A stretch of DNA of 11,315 bases from an uncultured Oscillospiraceae bacterium. GTDB taxonomy: Bacteria > Bacillota > Clostridia > Oscillospirales > Oscillospiraceae. The DNA lies in contig CAJUCB010000014.1 in the NCBI GenBank assembly GCA_910584805.1, positions 26,322 to 37,636 on the forward strand, read 5' to 3'. The notes under the pieces are model-generated. The model saw nothing but the letters and a program-made list of their open reading frames with translations. It had not been told where the DNA came from and made no database searches. The translations under genes and the position numbers were made by a program. Position 1 is the first letter of the stretch; each line of letters opens with the position of its first letter. Below, piece after piece: positions 1 through 6,163 of this stretch.

Positions 1-183
1 GGCTCCCCGGAGTACTGGGTGGCCGTGGTCAAGCCCGGCCGGATCATGTTCGAGATCGCCGGCGTCTCCGAAGAGGTGGCCCGTGAAGCACTGCGTTTGG
101 CCAGCCACAAGCTGCCCATCAAGTGCAAGATCGTGACAAAGGCAGACACTGCCCCGGCAGACGAGAATGGTGGTGAAGCATGA
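1..183 (+). CDS. rplP: 50S ribosomal protein L16, 3' end only (partial)
   Basis: The first 60 codons in frame 1 read as the C-terminal part of L16, beginning GSPEYWVAVVKPGRIMFEI and continuing with AGVSEEVAREALRLASHKLP, a well-conserved stretch of the family. L16 sits near the A-site and peptidyl-transferase centre of the large subunit. The N-terminal half lies upstream of the window: bacterial L16 is about 136–145 residues and only 60 are present. The tail (KADTAPADENGGEA) is a short variable acidic extension. The stop codon TGA overlaps the start of rpmC, which implies translational coupling. The position directly before rpmC and rpsQ is the standard S10-operon order. Identification is secure despite truncation. 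Confidence 0.95.
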   Translation, partial: GSPEYWVAVVKPGRIMFEIAGVSEEVAREALRLASHKLPIKCKIVTKADTAPADENGGEA

Positions 184-380
184 TGAAGGCAAATGAAGTC
201 CGTAAGCTGTCTTCCGCTGATCTGGAAAAGAAGCTGCTGGAGCTCAAGAAGGACCTGTTCCAGCTCCGTCTCCAGCATGCCACCAATCAGTTGGAAAACC
301 CTGTCCGCATCACCGAAGTGAAGCGCGACATTGCCAGAGTCAAGACTGTTATCCGTGAGCAGCAGCTCGCCGGCCAATAA
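180..380 (+). CDS. rpmC: 50S ribosomal protein L29
   Basis: A 66-residue protein, the usual L29 size, forming two long helices; LQHATNQLENPVRITEVKRD and ARVKTVIRE are typical of the family. L29 lies near the exit of the ribosomal tunnel, where it contributes to the docking area for trigger factor and SRP. Two ATG codons stand in tandem at 180 and 183. The first overlaps the rplP stop by an ATGA arrangement. The second would give an N-terminus (MKANEVRKL) closer to the family norm (for example MKANEIR in Bacillus). The upstream GGTGGTGAAG is a weak ribosome binding site, so initiation probably relies on coupling to rplP. Either start is possible; they differ by one methionine. Confidence 0.96.
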   Translation: MMKANEVRKLSSADLEKKLLELKKDLFQLRLQHATNQLENPVRITEVKRDIARVKTVIREQQLAGQ

Positions 381-394
381 GGAGGAACTGAAAC

Positions 395-658
395 ATGAGT
401 GAAACCAGAACCTCTTCCCGTAAGACCAGAGTCGGCCTGGTGGTTTCGGATAAGATGGATAAGACTGTTGTGGTGGCCATTGCCGACCGTGTGGCCCACC
501 CCTTGTATAAGAAAATCGTCAAGAGAACGTATAAACTCAAAGCTCATGATGAAAACAACACTTGTGGCGTTGGCGACCGTGTCCGCGTCATGGAGACCCG
601 CCCCCTGTCCAAGGACAAGAGATGGCGCGTTGTTGAGATCATCGAGAAGGCGAAGTAA
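395..658 (+). CDS. rpsQ: 30S ribosomal protein S17
   Basis: An 87-residue OB-fold protein, the usual S17 length. The conserved parts are clear: RVGLVVSDKMDKTVVVA near the N-terminus, HPLYKKIVKRTYKLKAHDE in the middle, and GDRVRVMETRPLSKDKRW towards the C-terminus. S17 is a primary 16S rRNA-binding protein of the 5' domain and is needed early in 30S assembly. GGAGG ends about ten bases before the ATG, a good ribosome binding site that fixes the start. It begins 14 bases after the rpmC stop and precedes rplN by 14 bases, in the conserved rpmC–rpsQ–rplN order. Nothing looks altered. Confidence 0.98.
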   Translation: MSETRTSSRKTRVGLVVSDKMDKTVVVAIADRVAHPLYKKIVKRTYKLKAHDENNTCGVGDRVRVMETRPLSKDKRWRVVEIIEKAK

Positions 659-672
659 GGAGGTGCCGTAAC

Positions 673-1041
673 ATGATCCAGCAGGAATCCTATCTGAAGG
701 TGGCGGACAATACCGGCGCCAAGGAGATCAAGACCATCCGGGTACTGGGCGGTTCTTCCCGCAAGTATGCCAACATCGGTGACGTGATCGTCGCTTCCGT
801 GCGCAAGGCCGCCCCCGGCGGCGGCGTGAAGAAGGGCGAAGTGGTCCGCGCCGTTGTGGTGCGCACCGCGAAGGGTGTGCGCCGCGCCGACGGCAGCTAT
901 GTCCGTTTCGACGACAACGCCGCCGTGCTCATCAAGGACGATAAGAACCCCAGAGGCACCCGTATCTTTGGCCCAGTCGCCCGCGAGCTGCGCGATAAGG
1001 ATTACATGAAGATCCTGTCCCTGGCTCCCGAAGTTCTGTAA
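673..1041 (+). CDS. rplN: 50S ribosomal protein L14
   Basis: 122 residues, the standard bacterial L14 length. It opens with MIQQESYLKVADNTGAKEI and carries the family blocks GGGVKKGEVVRAVVVRT and DDNAAVLIKDDKNPRGTRIFG. L14 binds 23S rRNA at the subunit interface, takes part in an intersubunit bridge, and in many bacteria is the docking site of the silencing factor RsfS. AAGGAGG lies about seven bases before the ATG. By classical operon divisions this is the first gene of the spc group. Here it follows rpsQ by 14 bases with no visible promoter or terminator, so the S10 and spc parts are probably read through together. Confidence 0.98.
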   Translation: MIQQESYLKVADNTGAKEIKTIRVLGGSSRKYANIGDVIVASVRKAAPGGGVKKGEVVRAVVVRTAKGVRRADGSYVRFDDNAAVLIKDDKNPRGTRIFGPVARELRDKDYMKILSLAPEVL

Positions 1042-1057
1042 GGGAGGGTACAAAGAT

Positions 1058-1375
1058 ATGAGAAACAAAATGAGCATCAAGAAGGACGACACCGTCGTCG
1101 TGATCACCGGCAAGGACAAGGGCCAGCGGGGTAAGGTTATCTCCGTGCTGCCCAAGGAGGGCAAGGTGGTCGTGGAAAAGATCAACCTGGTCTCCCGCCA
1201 CACCAAGCCCCGCAAGCAGGGCGACGAGGGCGGCATCATCCAGAAGGAAGCCCCCCTGTATGCCTGCAAGGTGATGCGCGTCTGCCCCAAGTGCGACAAA
1301 CCCACCCGGGCCGCCAGCAAGATCACCGACGGCAAGAAAGTCCGTGTCTGCAAGCGCTGCGGCGCTGAAATCTAA
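1058..1375 (+). CDS. rplX: 50S ribosomal protein L24, zinc-ribbon form
   Basis: A 105-residue L24. A KOW domain near the N-terminus (VVVITGKDKGQRGKVISVLP) is followed by the typical KINLVSRHTKP segment. L24 is one of the two assembly-initiator proteins of the 50S subunit. The C-terminal part carries two CxxC pairs (about Cys76/Cys79 and Cys98/Cys101), the zinc-ribbon form common in Gram-positive bacteria. The chosen ATG at 1058 lies about ten bases after AGGGAGGG. A second in-frame ATG at 1070 would give the more usual MSIKKDD start but is poorly spaced from the binding site, so a four-residue N-terminal extension is likely. Confidence 0.97.
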   Translation: MRNKMSIKKDDTVVVITGKDKGQRGKVISVLPKEGKVVVEKINLVSRHTKPRKQGDEGGIIQKEAPLYACKVMRVCPKCDKPTRAASKITDGKKVRVCKRCGAEI

Positions 1376-1392
1376 GAGAGGAGGAGTCAATC

Positions 1393-1944
1393 ATGCCTGA
1401 AATGCCGAATTTGAAAGCAAAGTACAGAGAAGAGGTTGCTCCTGCCCTCATGCAGAAGTTCAACTACAAGAGCACCATGCAGATCCCCCGTATCGACAAG
1501 ATCGTCGTGAACGTGGGCTGTGGTGAGGCCCGTGAAAACGCCAAGATGCTGGACGCTGTGGTCCGGGACCTGGGCGTGATCACCGGCCAGAAGGCCATCG
1601 TGACCAAGGCCAAAAAGTCCGTGGCCAACTTCAAGGTCCGTGAGGGGATGCCCATCGGCGCCAAGGTCACCCTGCGTCAGGACAAGATGTGGGAGTTCCT
1701 GGACCGCCTGTTCAACGTGGCCCTGCCCCGTGTCCGTGACTTCCGGGGCATCAGCGCCAACTCCTTTGACGGCCGCGGCAACTATGCCCTGGGTGTGCGG
1801 GAGCAGCTGATCTTCCCCGAGATCGAGTATGACAAGATCGACAAGATCCGGGGCATGGACATCGTGATCTGCACCACTGCCAAGACTGACGAAGAGGCGA
1901 GAGAGCTGCTGAGCCTGATCGGCGCTCCCTTTGCCACCAGATAA
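1393..1944 (+). CDS. rplE: 50S ribosomal protein L5
   Basis: 183 residues, close to the roughly 180 usual for L5. Family blocks include the N-terminal LKAKYREEVAPALMQKF, IDKIVVNVGCGEA, KAKKSVANFKVREGMPIGAKV and the C-terminal YALGVREQLIFPEIEYDKID. L5 binds 5S rRNA together with L18 (rplR, downstream here) and forms part of the central protuberance, contacting S13. GAGGAGGAG lies before the ATG. An in-frame ATG at 1402 would remove three residues but is further from the binding site. It begins 17 bases after rplX. No S8-repressor-like structure, as known at the rplX–rplE junction of Escherichia coli, is apparent here. Confidence 0.98.
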   Translation: MPEMPNLKAKYREEVAPALMQKFNYKSTMQIPRIDKIVVNVGCGEARENAKMLDAVVRDLGVITGQKAIVTKAKKSVANFKVREGMPIGAKVTLRQDKMWEFLDRLFNVALPRVRDFRGISANSFDGRGNYALGVREQLIFPEIEYDKIDKIRGMDIVICTTAKTDEEARELLSLIGAPFATR

Positions 1945-1962
1945 TTAGGAGGAGAACGATCA

Positions 1963-2148
1963 ATGGCGAAATTATCCATGAAGCTCAAGCAGCAAGCTGA
2001 GCCTAAGTTTTCCACCCGCCGTTACAACCGGTGCAAGATCTGCGGCCGCCCCCACGCATATCTGCGTGACTACGGCATCTGCCGTATCTGCTTCCGTGAG
2101 CTGGCTCACAAGGGCCAGATCCCCGGCGTGCGGAAGGCTTCCTGGTAA
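1963..2148 (+). CDS. rpsZ: 30S ribosomal protein S14, zinc-binding type Z
   Basis: A 61-residue S14 of the short type found in Gram-positive bacteria; the Escherichia coli form is about 100 residues and lacks the zinc site. Cys24-x2-Cys27 and Cys40-x2-Cys43, in CKICGRP and GICRICFRE, form the zinc site. The C-terminal GQIPGVRKASW is the invariant family ending. S14 binds the 3' domain (head) of 16S rRNA late in assembly. A good AGGAGGAG site precedes the ATG, and it starts 18 bases after rplE. It is followed by the longest non-coding gap in the window. The gene symbol may be given as rpsN in other annotations. Confidence 0.97.
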   Translation: MAKLSMKLKQQAEPKFSTRRYNRCKICGRPHAYLRDYGICRICFRELAHKGQIPGVRKASW

Positions 2149-2162
2149 TCGTATGGTACTGC

Positions 2163-2190
2163 CGGTCGGATGAAGCAACTCGTTCGACCG
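2163..2190 (+). other. Possible RNA hairpin in the rpsZ–rpsH gap
   Basis: CGGTCG (2163–2168) is the exact inverse complement of CGACCG (2185–2190), giving a six-base-pair stem with a 16-base loop. It is the first of several potential helices in the 147-base gap between the S14 and S8 genes (2149–2295). The 3' arm CCGAC (2188–2192) could instead pair with GTCGG at 2226–2230, so this helix may compete with the element downstream. There is no T-tract after it, so it is not a terminator. The role is unknown. Confidence 0.35.
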
Positions 2191-2213
2191 ACATTCCCAT
2201 AGAATTCCCCAGC

Positions 2214-2255
2214 CGACGGCAATAGGTCGGTCTCTGGCCCGATACCTTGCCGCCG
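2214..2255 (+). promoter_or_regulatory. Candidate S8-binding autoregulatory RNA element upstream of rpsH
   Basis: This stretch can fold into an irregular stem. The basal helix is CG/CG (2214–2215 with 2254–2255), one A·C mismatch, then CGGCAA (2217–2222) with TTGCCG (2247–2252). Bases T2223 and A2224 then bulge on the 5' side. G2225–C2246, G2226–C2245 and T2227–A2242 follow, with T2243 and A2244 left over on the 3' side, and the upper helix is CGG (2228–2230) with CCG (2239–2241). From memory, the S8 site in E. coli 16S helix 21 has the same layout: bulged A595, pair 596–644, G597–C643, U598–A640, and extra U641 and A642. It sits about 40 bases before the rpsH start. Feedback by S8 is known in E. 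coli at a different junction. Function here is inferred, not shown. Confidence 0.5.
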
Positions 2256-2275
2256 ATACAGGCCCTGCCTGTAAT
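2247..2275 (+). promoter_or_regulatory. Weak candidate internal promoter before rpsH
   Basis: TTGCCG (2247–2252) and TGTAAT (2270–2275) are separated by exactly 17 bases, matching sigma-A consensus at four of six and five of six positions. Transcription would start near 2282, inside or just before the AGGAGG at 2281–2286. That leaves almost no leader, which argues against a useful promoter. The bases are also explained by the overlapping RNA structures. It is recorded as a possibility only. Confidence 0.2.
2257..2273 (+). other. Short hairpin just before the rpsH ribosome binding site
   Basis: TACAGG (2257–2262) and CCTGTA (2268–2273) are perfect inverse complements around the five-base loop CCCTG. 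The helix ends seven bases before AGGAGG (2281–2286). A second small inverted repeat, AGGT/ACCT (2284–2287 and 2292–2295, loop AAAT), includes part of the ribosome binding site and ends directly at the rpsH ATG. Together with the upstream stem-loop these place the S8 start in a structured setting. A regulatory effect on translation is inferred. Confidence 0.4.
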
Positions 2276-2295
2276 TTAATAGGAGGTAAATACCT

Positions 2296-2697
2296 ATGCA
2301 CATTACGGATCCCATTGCGGATATGCTCACCCGTATCCGCAACGCGAACAACGCCAAGCACGACACTGTGGACGTCCCTGCTTCCAACATGAAGAAGGCC
2401 ATTGCCCAGATCCTGCTGGACGAAGGCTATATCAAGGCCTTCCAGTTGGCGGAGGACGGCGCCCAGGGCGTCATCCACATCACTCTCAAGTACAACAACC
2501 CCGGCAAGGAGAAGGTCATCTCCGGCCTGCGCCGGGTCTCCAAGCCCGGCCTGCGCGTGTATGCCGGCGCTGACGAGCTCCCCCGCGTGCTGCGCGGCCT
2601 GGGTGTTGCAATCGTTTCCACGTCCAAGGGCGTCATGACCGACAAGGCTGCACGTGCGGCCCACGTTGGCGGCGAGGTCCTGGCATTCGTCTGGTAA
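2296..2697 (+). CDS. rpsH: 30S ribosomal protein S8
   Basis: 133 residues, about the usual S8 length. It begins with the typical DPIADMLTRIRNANNAKHD and carries the C-terminal family signature STSKGVMTDKAARAAHVGG ending in VLAFVW. S8 is a primary binder of the 16S central domain (helices 20, 21 and 25). In E. coli it is also the translational repressor of the spc operon, binding an mRNA mimic of helix 21. AGGAGG (2281–2286) is nine bases before the ATG. Unlike its neighbours it is preceded by a 147-base structured gap containing a possible S8-binding site, which suggests self-regulation. The protein itself looks ordinary. Confidence 0.98.
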   Translation: MHITDPIADMLTRIRNANNAKHDTVDVPASNMKKAIAQILLDEGYIKAFQLAEDGAQGVIHITLKYNNPGKEKVISGLRRVSKPGLRVYAGADELPRVLRGLGVAIVSTSKGVMTDKAARAAHVGGEVLAFVW

Positions 2698-2712
2698 GGA
2701 GGAGATTTTACT

Positions 2713-3258
2713 ATGTCTAGAATCGGTAAAATGCCCATCTCTCTCCCCGCCGGTGTGGAAGTGACTTTGGGCGAGGGGAACCTGGTCACGGTAAAGGGCC
2801 CCAAGGGCAGCCTGACCCAGAAGCTCAGTGACAAGATTACCCTCAGCAAGGAGGACGGCGTGATCAACGTCAGCCGCCCCAACGATGAAAAAGAAAACCG
2901 TGCCCTCCACGGCCTCACCCGCACCCTGCTCAACAACATGGTGGTGGGCGTCACCGAGGGTTATAAGAAGGAACTGGACGTGAACGGTGTTGGCTACCGT
3001 GTGGCCAAGGAAGGCAAGAAGCTGACCATGAACATCGGCTACTCCCACCCCGTGGTGGTGGAGGAGACCGAGGGCATCACCATCGAAGCGCCCACTCCCA
3101 ACAAGATCATCATCAGCGGCATCGACAAGCAGAAGGTCGGCCAGTTCGCCGCTGAGGTCCGAGGCAAGAGACCCCCGGAACCCTACAAGGGCAAGGGGAT
3201 CAAGTATACCGACGAGGTCATCCGCCGCAAGGAAGGCAAGACCGGCGTGAAGAAGTAA
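2713..3258 (+). CDS. rplF: 50S ribosomal protein L6
   Basis: 181 residues, near the 178–180 usual for L6. The opening SRIGKMPISLPAGVEVT, the mid block LHGLTRTLLNNMVVGVTEGY and the C-terminal RPPEPYKGKGIKY are diagnostic. The protein consists of two related domains, roughly residues 1–82 and 83–181. L6 lies at the base of the stalk by the sarcin–ricin loop and is needed for late 50S maturation and factor binding. AAGGAGGAG precedes the ATG and the gene begins 15 bases after rpsH. The final stretch is basic (RRKEGKTGVKK), as is common in the family. Confidence 0.98.
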   Translation: MSRIGKMPISLPAGVEVTLGEGNLVTVKGPKGSLTQKLSDKITLSKEDGVINVSRPNDEKENRALHGLTRTLLNNMVVGVTEGYKKELDVNGVGYRVAKEGKKLTMNIGYSHPVVVEETEGITIEAPTPNKIIISGIDKQKVGQFAAEVRGKRPPEPYKGKGIKYTDEVIRRKEGKTGVKK

Positions 3259-3275
3259 GAAAGAGGTGTGCCTAA

Positions 3276-3635
3276 ATGATTAAGAGACCCGATACCAACG
3301 CTCAGCGTCTAAAGCGTCATAAGCGCGTTCGCGGGAAAGTCTCCGGCACATCCGAGAGACCCCGTCTGAACGTATTCCGCAGCGGGACCAACATCTATGC
3401 CCAGGTCATCGACGACAGCAAGGGCTGCACCCTGGTCTCCGCTTCCTCCCTGGAAAAGGGATTTGAAGGCAAGGGCAACAACTGCGAGGCTGCTGCCAAG
3501 GTCGGCGAGGCCATTGGCCAGCGGGCCAAGGACAAGGGCATCGACACTGTGGTCTTTGACCGCGGCGGCTACCTGTACCACGGCCGGATCAAGGCCCTGG
3601 CCGAAGGTGCCCGCAAGGCCGGCCTGGAATTTTAA
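3276..3635 (+). CDS. rplR: 50S ribosomal protein L18
   Basis: 119 residues, the usual bacterial size. The basic N-terminus (RLKRHKRVRGKVSG) is followed by the family core RPRLNVFRSGTNIYAQVIDD and the C-terminal block DRGGYLYHGRIKALAEGARK with the usual ending GLEF. L18 binds 5S rRNA and, with L5 encoded upstream, installs it in the central protuberance. The ribosome binding site is AAGAGGTG, weaker than the AGGAGG typical here, with a spacer of about eight bases. It begins 17 bases after rplF. No abnormality is seen. Confidence 0.98.
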   Translation: MIKRPDTNAQRLKRHKRVRGKVSGTSERPRLNVFRSGTNIYAQVIDDSKGCTLVSASSLEKGFEGKGNNCEAAAKVGEAIGQRAKDKGIDTVVFDRGGYLYHGRIKALAEGARKAGLEF

Positions 3636-3653
3636 TGGGAGGAGGAAACGAAA

Positions 3654-4154
3654 ATGCCTAGATTTGAAAGAGAACCCAGCGAATATATTGAGAAAGTCGT
3701 TTCCCTGAACCGTGTCTCCAAGACCGTCAAGGGCGGCCGTGTGATGAAGTTCTCCGCTCTGGTGGTCGTCGGCGACGAAAAGGGCAAGGTGGGCTTCGGC
3801 CTGGGCAAGGCTGCGGAAGTTCCCGAAGCCATCCGCAAGGGCCTGGAAGCTGCCAAGAAGAACATGTTCAACATCACCCTCTCCGGTACCACCATCCCCC
3901 ACGAGGTGATCGGTGAGTTCGGCGCCGGCCGTGTGCTGATGAAGCCCGCCGCGCCCGGTACTGGCGTTATCGCCGGTGGCCCGGTGCGTGCCGTGCTGGA
4001 GGCTGCCGGGATCAAGGATATCCGTACCAAGTGCCTGCGCTCCAACAACCCGCAGAACGTGGTCTCTGCCACCATGGAGGGGCTCAAGTCCCTGCGTGGC
4101 CCTGAGGCAGTGGCCAAGATCCGCGGCAAGAGCGTGGAAGAGATCGTGGGCTGA
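3654..4154 (+). CDS. rpsE: 30S ribosomal protein S5
   Basis: 166 residues, matching the usual S5 length. The N-terminal double-stranded-RNA-binding-like domain contains VVSLNRVSKTVKGGRVMKFS and VVVGDEKGKVGFGLGKA. The C-terminal domain contains the GAGRVLMKPAAPGTGVIAGG block and the conserved CLRSNNPQNVVSAT. S5 sits on the solvent side by the decoding region, takes part in translational fidelity, and with S3 and S4 lines the mRNA entry channel. GGGAGGAGG precedes the ATG with good spacing, and it begins 18 bases after rplR. Confidence 0.98.
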   Translation: MPRFEREPSEYIEKVVSLNRVSKTVKGGRVMKFSALVVVGDEKGKVGFGLGKAAEVPEAIRKGLEAAKKNMFNITLSGTTIPHEVIGEFGAGRVLMKPAAPGTGVIAGGPVRAVLEAAGIKDIRTKCLRSNNPQNVVSATMEGLKSLRGPEAVAKIRGKSVEEIVG

Positions 4155-4168
4155 GGAGGGCTTAAACC

Positions 4169-4351
4169 ATGGCTAATTTGAACATTAAGCTCGTCAAGAG
4201 CCTCAATGGCCGTATCGCAAAGCATAAGGCCACCGCCCAGGCCCTGGGCCTGCGCAAGATCGGCGACACCACCGTGCAGCCCGACAATGCTGCCACCAGG
4301 GGCAAGATCGCCCACATTGGTTACCTGATCCAGGTCACCGAGGAACAGTAA
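4169..4351 (+). CDS. rpmD: 50S ribosomal protein L30
   Basis: A 60-residue protein of the short bacterial L30 type. It reads NLNIKLVKSLNGRIAKHKAT, then LGLRKIGDTTVQPDNAATRG, and ends with the typical IGYLIQVTEE. L30 binds 23S rRNA in the large subunit. It is not universal in bacteria, so its presence is mildly informative. GAGGAGGG lies before the ATG, overlapping the end of rpsE and leaving a gap of 14 bases. It is followed by rplO after 13 bases, in the canonical rpsE–rpmD–rplO order. Confidence 0.97.
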   Translation: MANLNIKLVKSLNGRIAKHKATAQALGLRKIGDTTVQPDNAATRGKIAHIGYLIQVTEEQ

Positions 4352-4364
4352 GGAGGGGCACGAC

Positions 4365-4805
4365 ATGAAACTGCATGAACTTTCTCCCGTCCCCGGCTCC
4401 AACGCCAAGTCCTACCGCAAGGGCCGCGGCAACGGTTCCGGCAACGGCAAGACGGCCGGCCGGGGACAGAAGGGCCAGTGGGCCCGCTCTGGCGGCGGTG
4501 TCCGCGTGGGCTTTGAGGGTGGCCAGATGCCGCTGGCCCGCCGTATCCCCAAGCGTGGTTTCAACAACATCTTCGCAAAGCCGCTGGAAGCCGTCAACGT
4601 CTCCAGCCTGGATAAGTTTGAGGATGGGGCTGAGGTCACCGCCGAGGCGCTGTTGGAGAAGGGCATCCTCTCCAAGTGCCAGTACGGCGTGAAGATCCTG
4701 GGCAACGGCAACCTGACCAAGAAACTGACCGTTCGCGCAAACGCCTTTTCGGCGTCTGCCAAGGCAAAAATAGAAGAGGCAGGTGGGAAGGCTGAGGTGG
4801 TCTAA
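4365..4805 (+). CDS. rplO: 50S ribosomal protein L15
   Basis: 146 residues, the standard L15 length. The glycine- and arginine-rich N-terminal extension (KGRGNGSGNGKTAGRGQKGQ) and the block ARSGGGVRVGFEGGQMPLARR are diagnostic; this tail threads into 23S rRNA. The C-terminal globular domain contains VKILGNGNLTKKLTVRANAF. L15 is a mid-to-late assembly protein of the 50S subunit. AAGGAGGGG precedes the ATG. The stop TAA shares its last base with the ATG of secY (TAATG), so the two are probably translationally coupled. Confidence 0.98.
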   Translation: MKLHELSPVPGSNAKSYRKGRGNGSGNGKTAGRGQKGQWARSGGGVRVGFEGGQMPLARRIPKRGFNNIFAKPLEAVNVSSLDKFEDGAEVTAEALLEKGILSKCQYGVKILGNGNLTKKLTVRANAFSASAKAKIEEAGGKAEVV

Positions 4806-6145
4806 TGATTAAGACCATTCGCAATGCCTGGAAGCTGCCGGAGCTGCGCAACAAGCTCCTGTTCGTCCTCTTCGCCCTGCTGATTTTCCGCTTGGGTTCC
4901 GCGGTCCCGGTGCCCTATATCAACACGGAATATCTTCAGCAGTATATCTCCGCAAACTCCGGGACCATCTTTGGACTGCTCAACACCATGTCCGGTTCGG
5001 CCCTGTCCCGGGCTACGGTGTTCGCCCTGTCCATCCAGCCCTATATCAACGCCTCCATCATCATCCAGCTGCTGACCATCGCCATCCCGGCCCTGGAACG
5101 CCTGGCCAAAGACGGCGGCGAAGAGGGCAAGAAGAAGATCCAATCCATCACCCGCTATACCACGCTGGGCATCGGCCTGCTTCAGGGCTATGGTTACTAC
5201 ACCCTGATCCGCAGCTATGGCCTGCTGAGCAACACCGGCGTGTGGCCCGGCATCGTAATCGTGGTGTCCTTCACCGCCGGCGCTGTGTTCCTTATGTGGT
5301 TGGGTGAGCAGATCACCGAGTTCGGTGTGGGCAACGGTATCTCCATCATCCTGTTTACCGGTATCGTCTCCCGCATCCCGGCCATGATCCAGACCATCTA
5401 CACCGGCATCCGCAACTGGGCGGCCAATCCCGACCAGACCAATTGGACTGCGGATCAGATCGCTGCGTTCCACACCATGAACCCGGGCATCGCTGCCCTG
5501 CTGGTGGTGGGTATGCTGCTGCTGGTGGTCTTCATCGTCTTTATTAGTAACTCTGAGCGCAAGATCCCCGTCCAGTACGCCAAGCGGGTGGTGGGCCGGA
5601 AGATGTACGGTGGCCAGTCCACCCACATCCCCATCAAGGTCAACCTCAGCGGCGTGCTGCCCATCATCTTCGCCCAGTCCATTGCCATGATCCCTGCGAC
5701 CATCGGCATGTTTGTGCCCTCCTCCCAGACAGAGGGGTCGGCCTGGCACACCTTCCTGACGGTGTTTAACTCCACCAGTCTCCTGTATGCCATCATCTAT
5801 TTCCTGCTGATCTTCCTGTTCAGCTATTTCTACGCCACCATCCAGTTCAACCCCATCGAAGTGGCCAACAACCTGAAGAAAAACGGCGGCTTTGTCCCCG
5901 GCTTCCGGCCTGGCCGTCCCACGGCTGAGTTCCTGGGTAAGGTCCTCTCCCGTCTGACCTTCTTCGGTGCCGTCTATCTGGGTATCGTGGCCCTGCTGCC
6001 CATCATCACAGAGAATATCACCGGCATCGTCAACATGTCCATCGGCGGCACCTCCGTCATCATCGTGGTAGGCGTTGCCCTGGAAACTACGAAGATGCTA
6101 GAGGCACAGATGCTGATGCGCCATTACAAGGGCTTCCTGGAGTAA
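4805..6145 (+). CDS. secY: Protein translocase channel subunit SecY
   Basis: 446 residues, within the usual 425–450. SecY forms the protein-conducting channel of the cytoplasmic membrane with SecE and SecG, working with SecA or the ribosome. Ten hydrophobic segments can be placed at about 18–37, 72–94, 118–136, 149–167, 178–197, 228–247, 282–302, 326–346, 383–401 and 411–428. The plug region is around residues 53–70. The conserved cytoplasmic loops SERKIPVQYAKR (250–261) and GGFVPGFRPG (361–370, Arg368 being the key arginine) are present. The external loop between segments 5 and 6 is fairly long and polar (about 203–227). The start overlaps rplO by one base, with GAGGTGG upstream. Confidence 0.98.
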   Translation: MIKTIRNAWKLPELRNKLLFVLFALLIFRLGSAVPVPYINTEYLQQYISANSGTIFGLLNTMSGSALSRATVFALSIQPYINASIIIQLLTIAIPALERLAKDGGEEGKKKIQSITRYTTLGIGLLQGYGYYTLIRSYGLLSNTGVWPGIVIVVSFTAGAVFLMWLGEQITEFGVGNGISIILFTGIVSRIPAMIQTIYTGIRNWAANPDQTNWTADQIAAFHTMNPGIAALLVVGMLLLVVFIVFISNSERKIPVQYAKRVVGRKMYGGQSTHIPIKVNLSGVLPIIFAQSIAMIPATIGMFVPSSQTEGSAWHTFLTVFNSTSLLYAIIYFLLIFLFSYFYATIQFNPIEVANNLKKNGGFVPGFRPGRPTAEFLGKVLSRLTFFGAVYLGIVALLPIITENITGIVNMSIGGTSVIIVVGVALETTKMLEAQMLMRHYKGFLE

Positions 6146-6163
6146 GGAGAGGAGTAGTTCAAG

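Noticed and set aside
399..671. Alternative-frame + strand ORF over rpsQ
   Set aside because: The product is Trp/Arg/Pro-rich and shadows S17 in another frame; it lacks its own binding site.
2149..2295. A transposon remnant or tRNA gene in the rpsZ–rpsH gap
   Set aside because: No terminal inverted repeats with target duplication, no transposase fragment and no cloverleaf or T-loop consensus could be found; local pairings fit an mRNA structure better.
1972..3048. Long minus-strand open frame (358 codons) opposite rpsZ, rpsH and rplF
   Set aside because: It spans several known genes in antisense, has no ribosome binding site of note and no recognisable domain; codon bias of the + strand genes explains it.
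4802..5749. Long minus-strand open frame (315 codons) opposite secY
   Set aside because: It is fully antisense to a clear secY gene. The product is a His/Asp/Gly-rich low-complexity chain typical of reading GC-rich codons backwards, with no credible family match.
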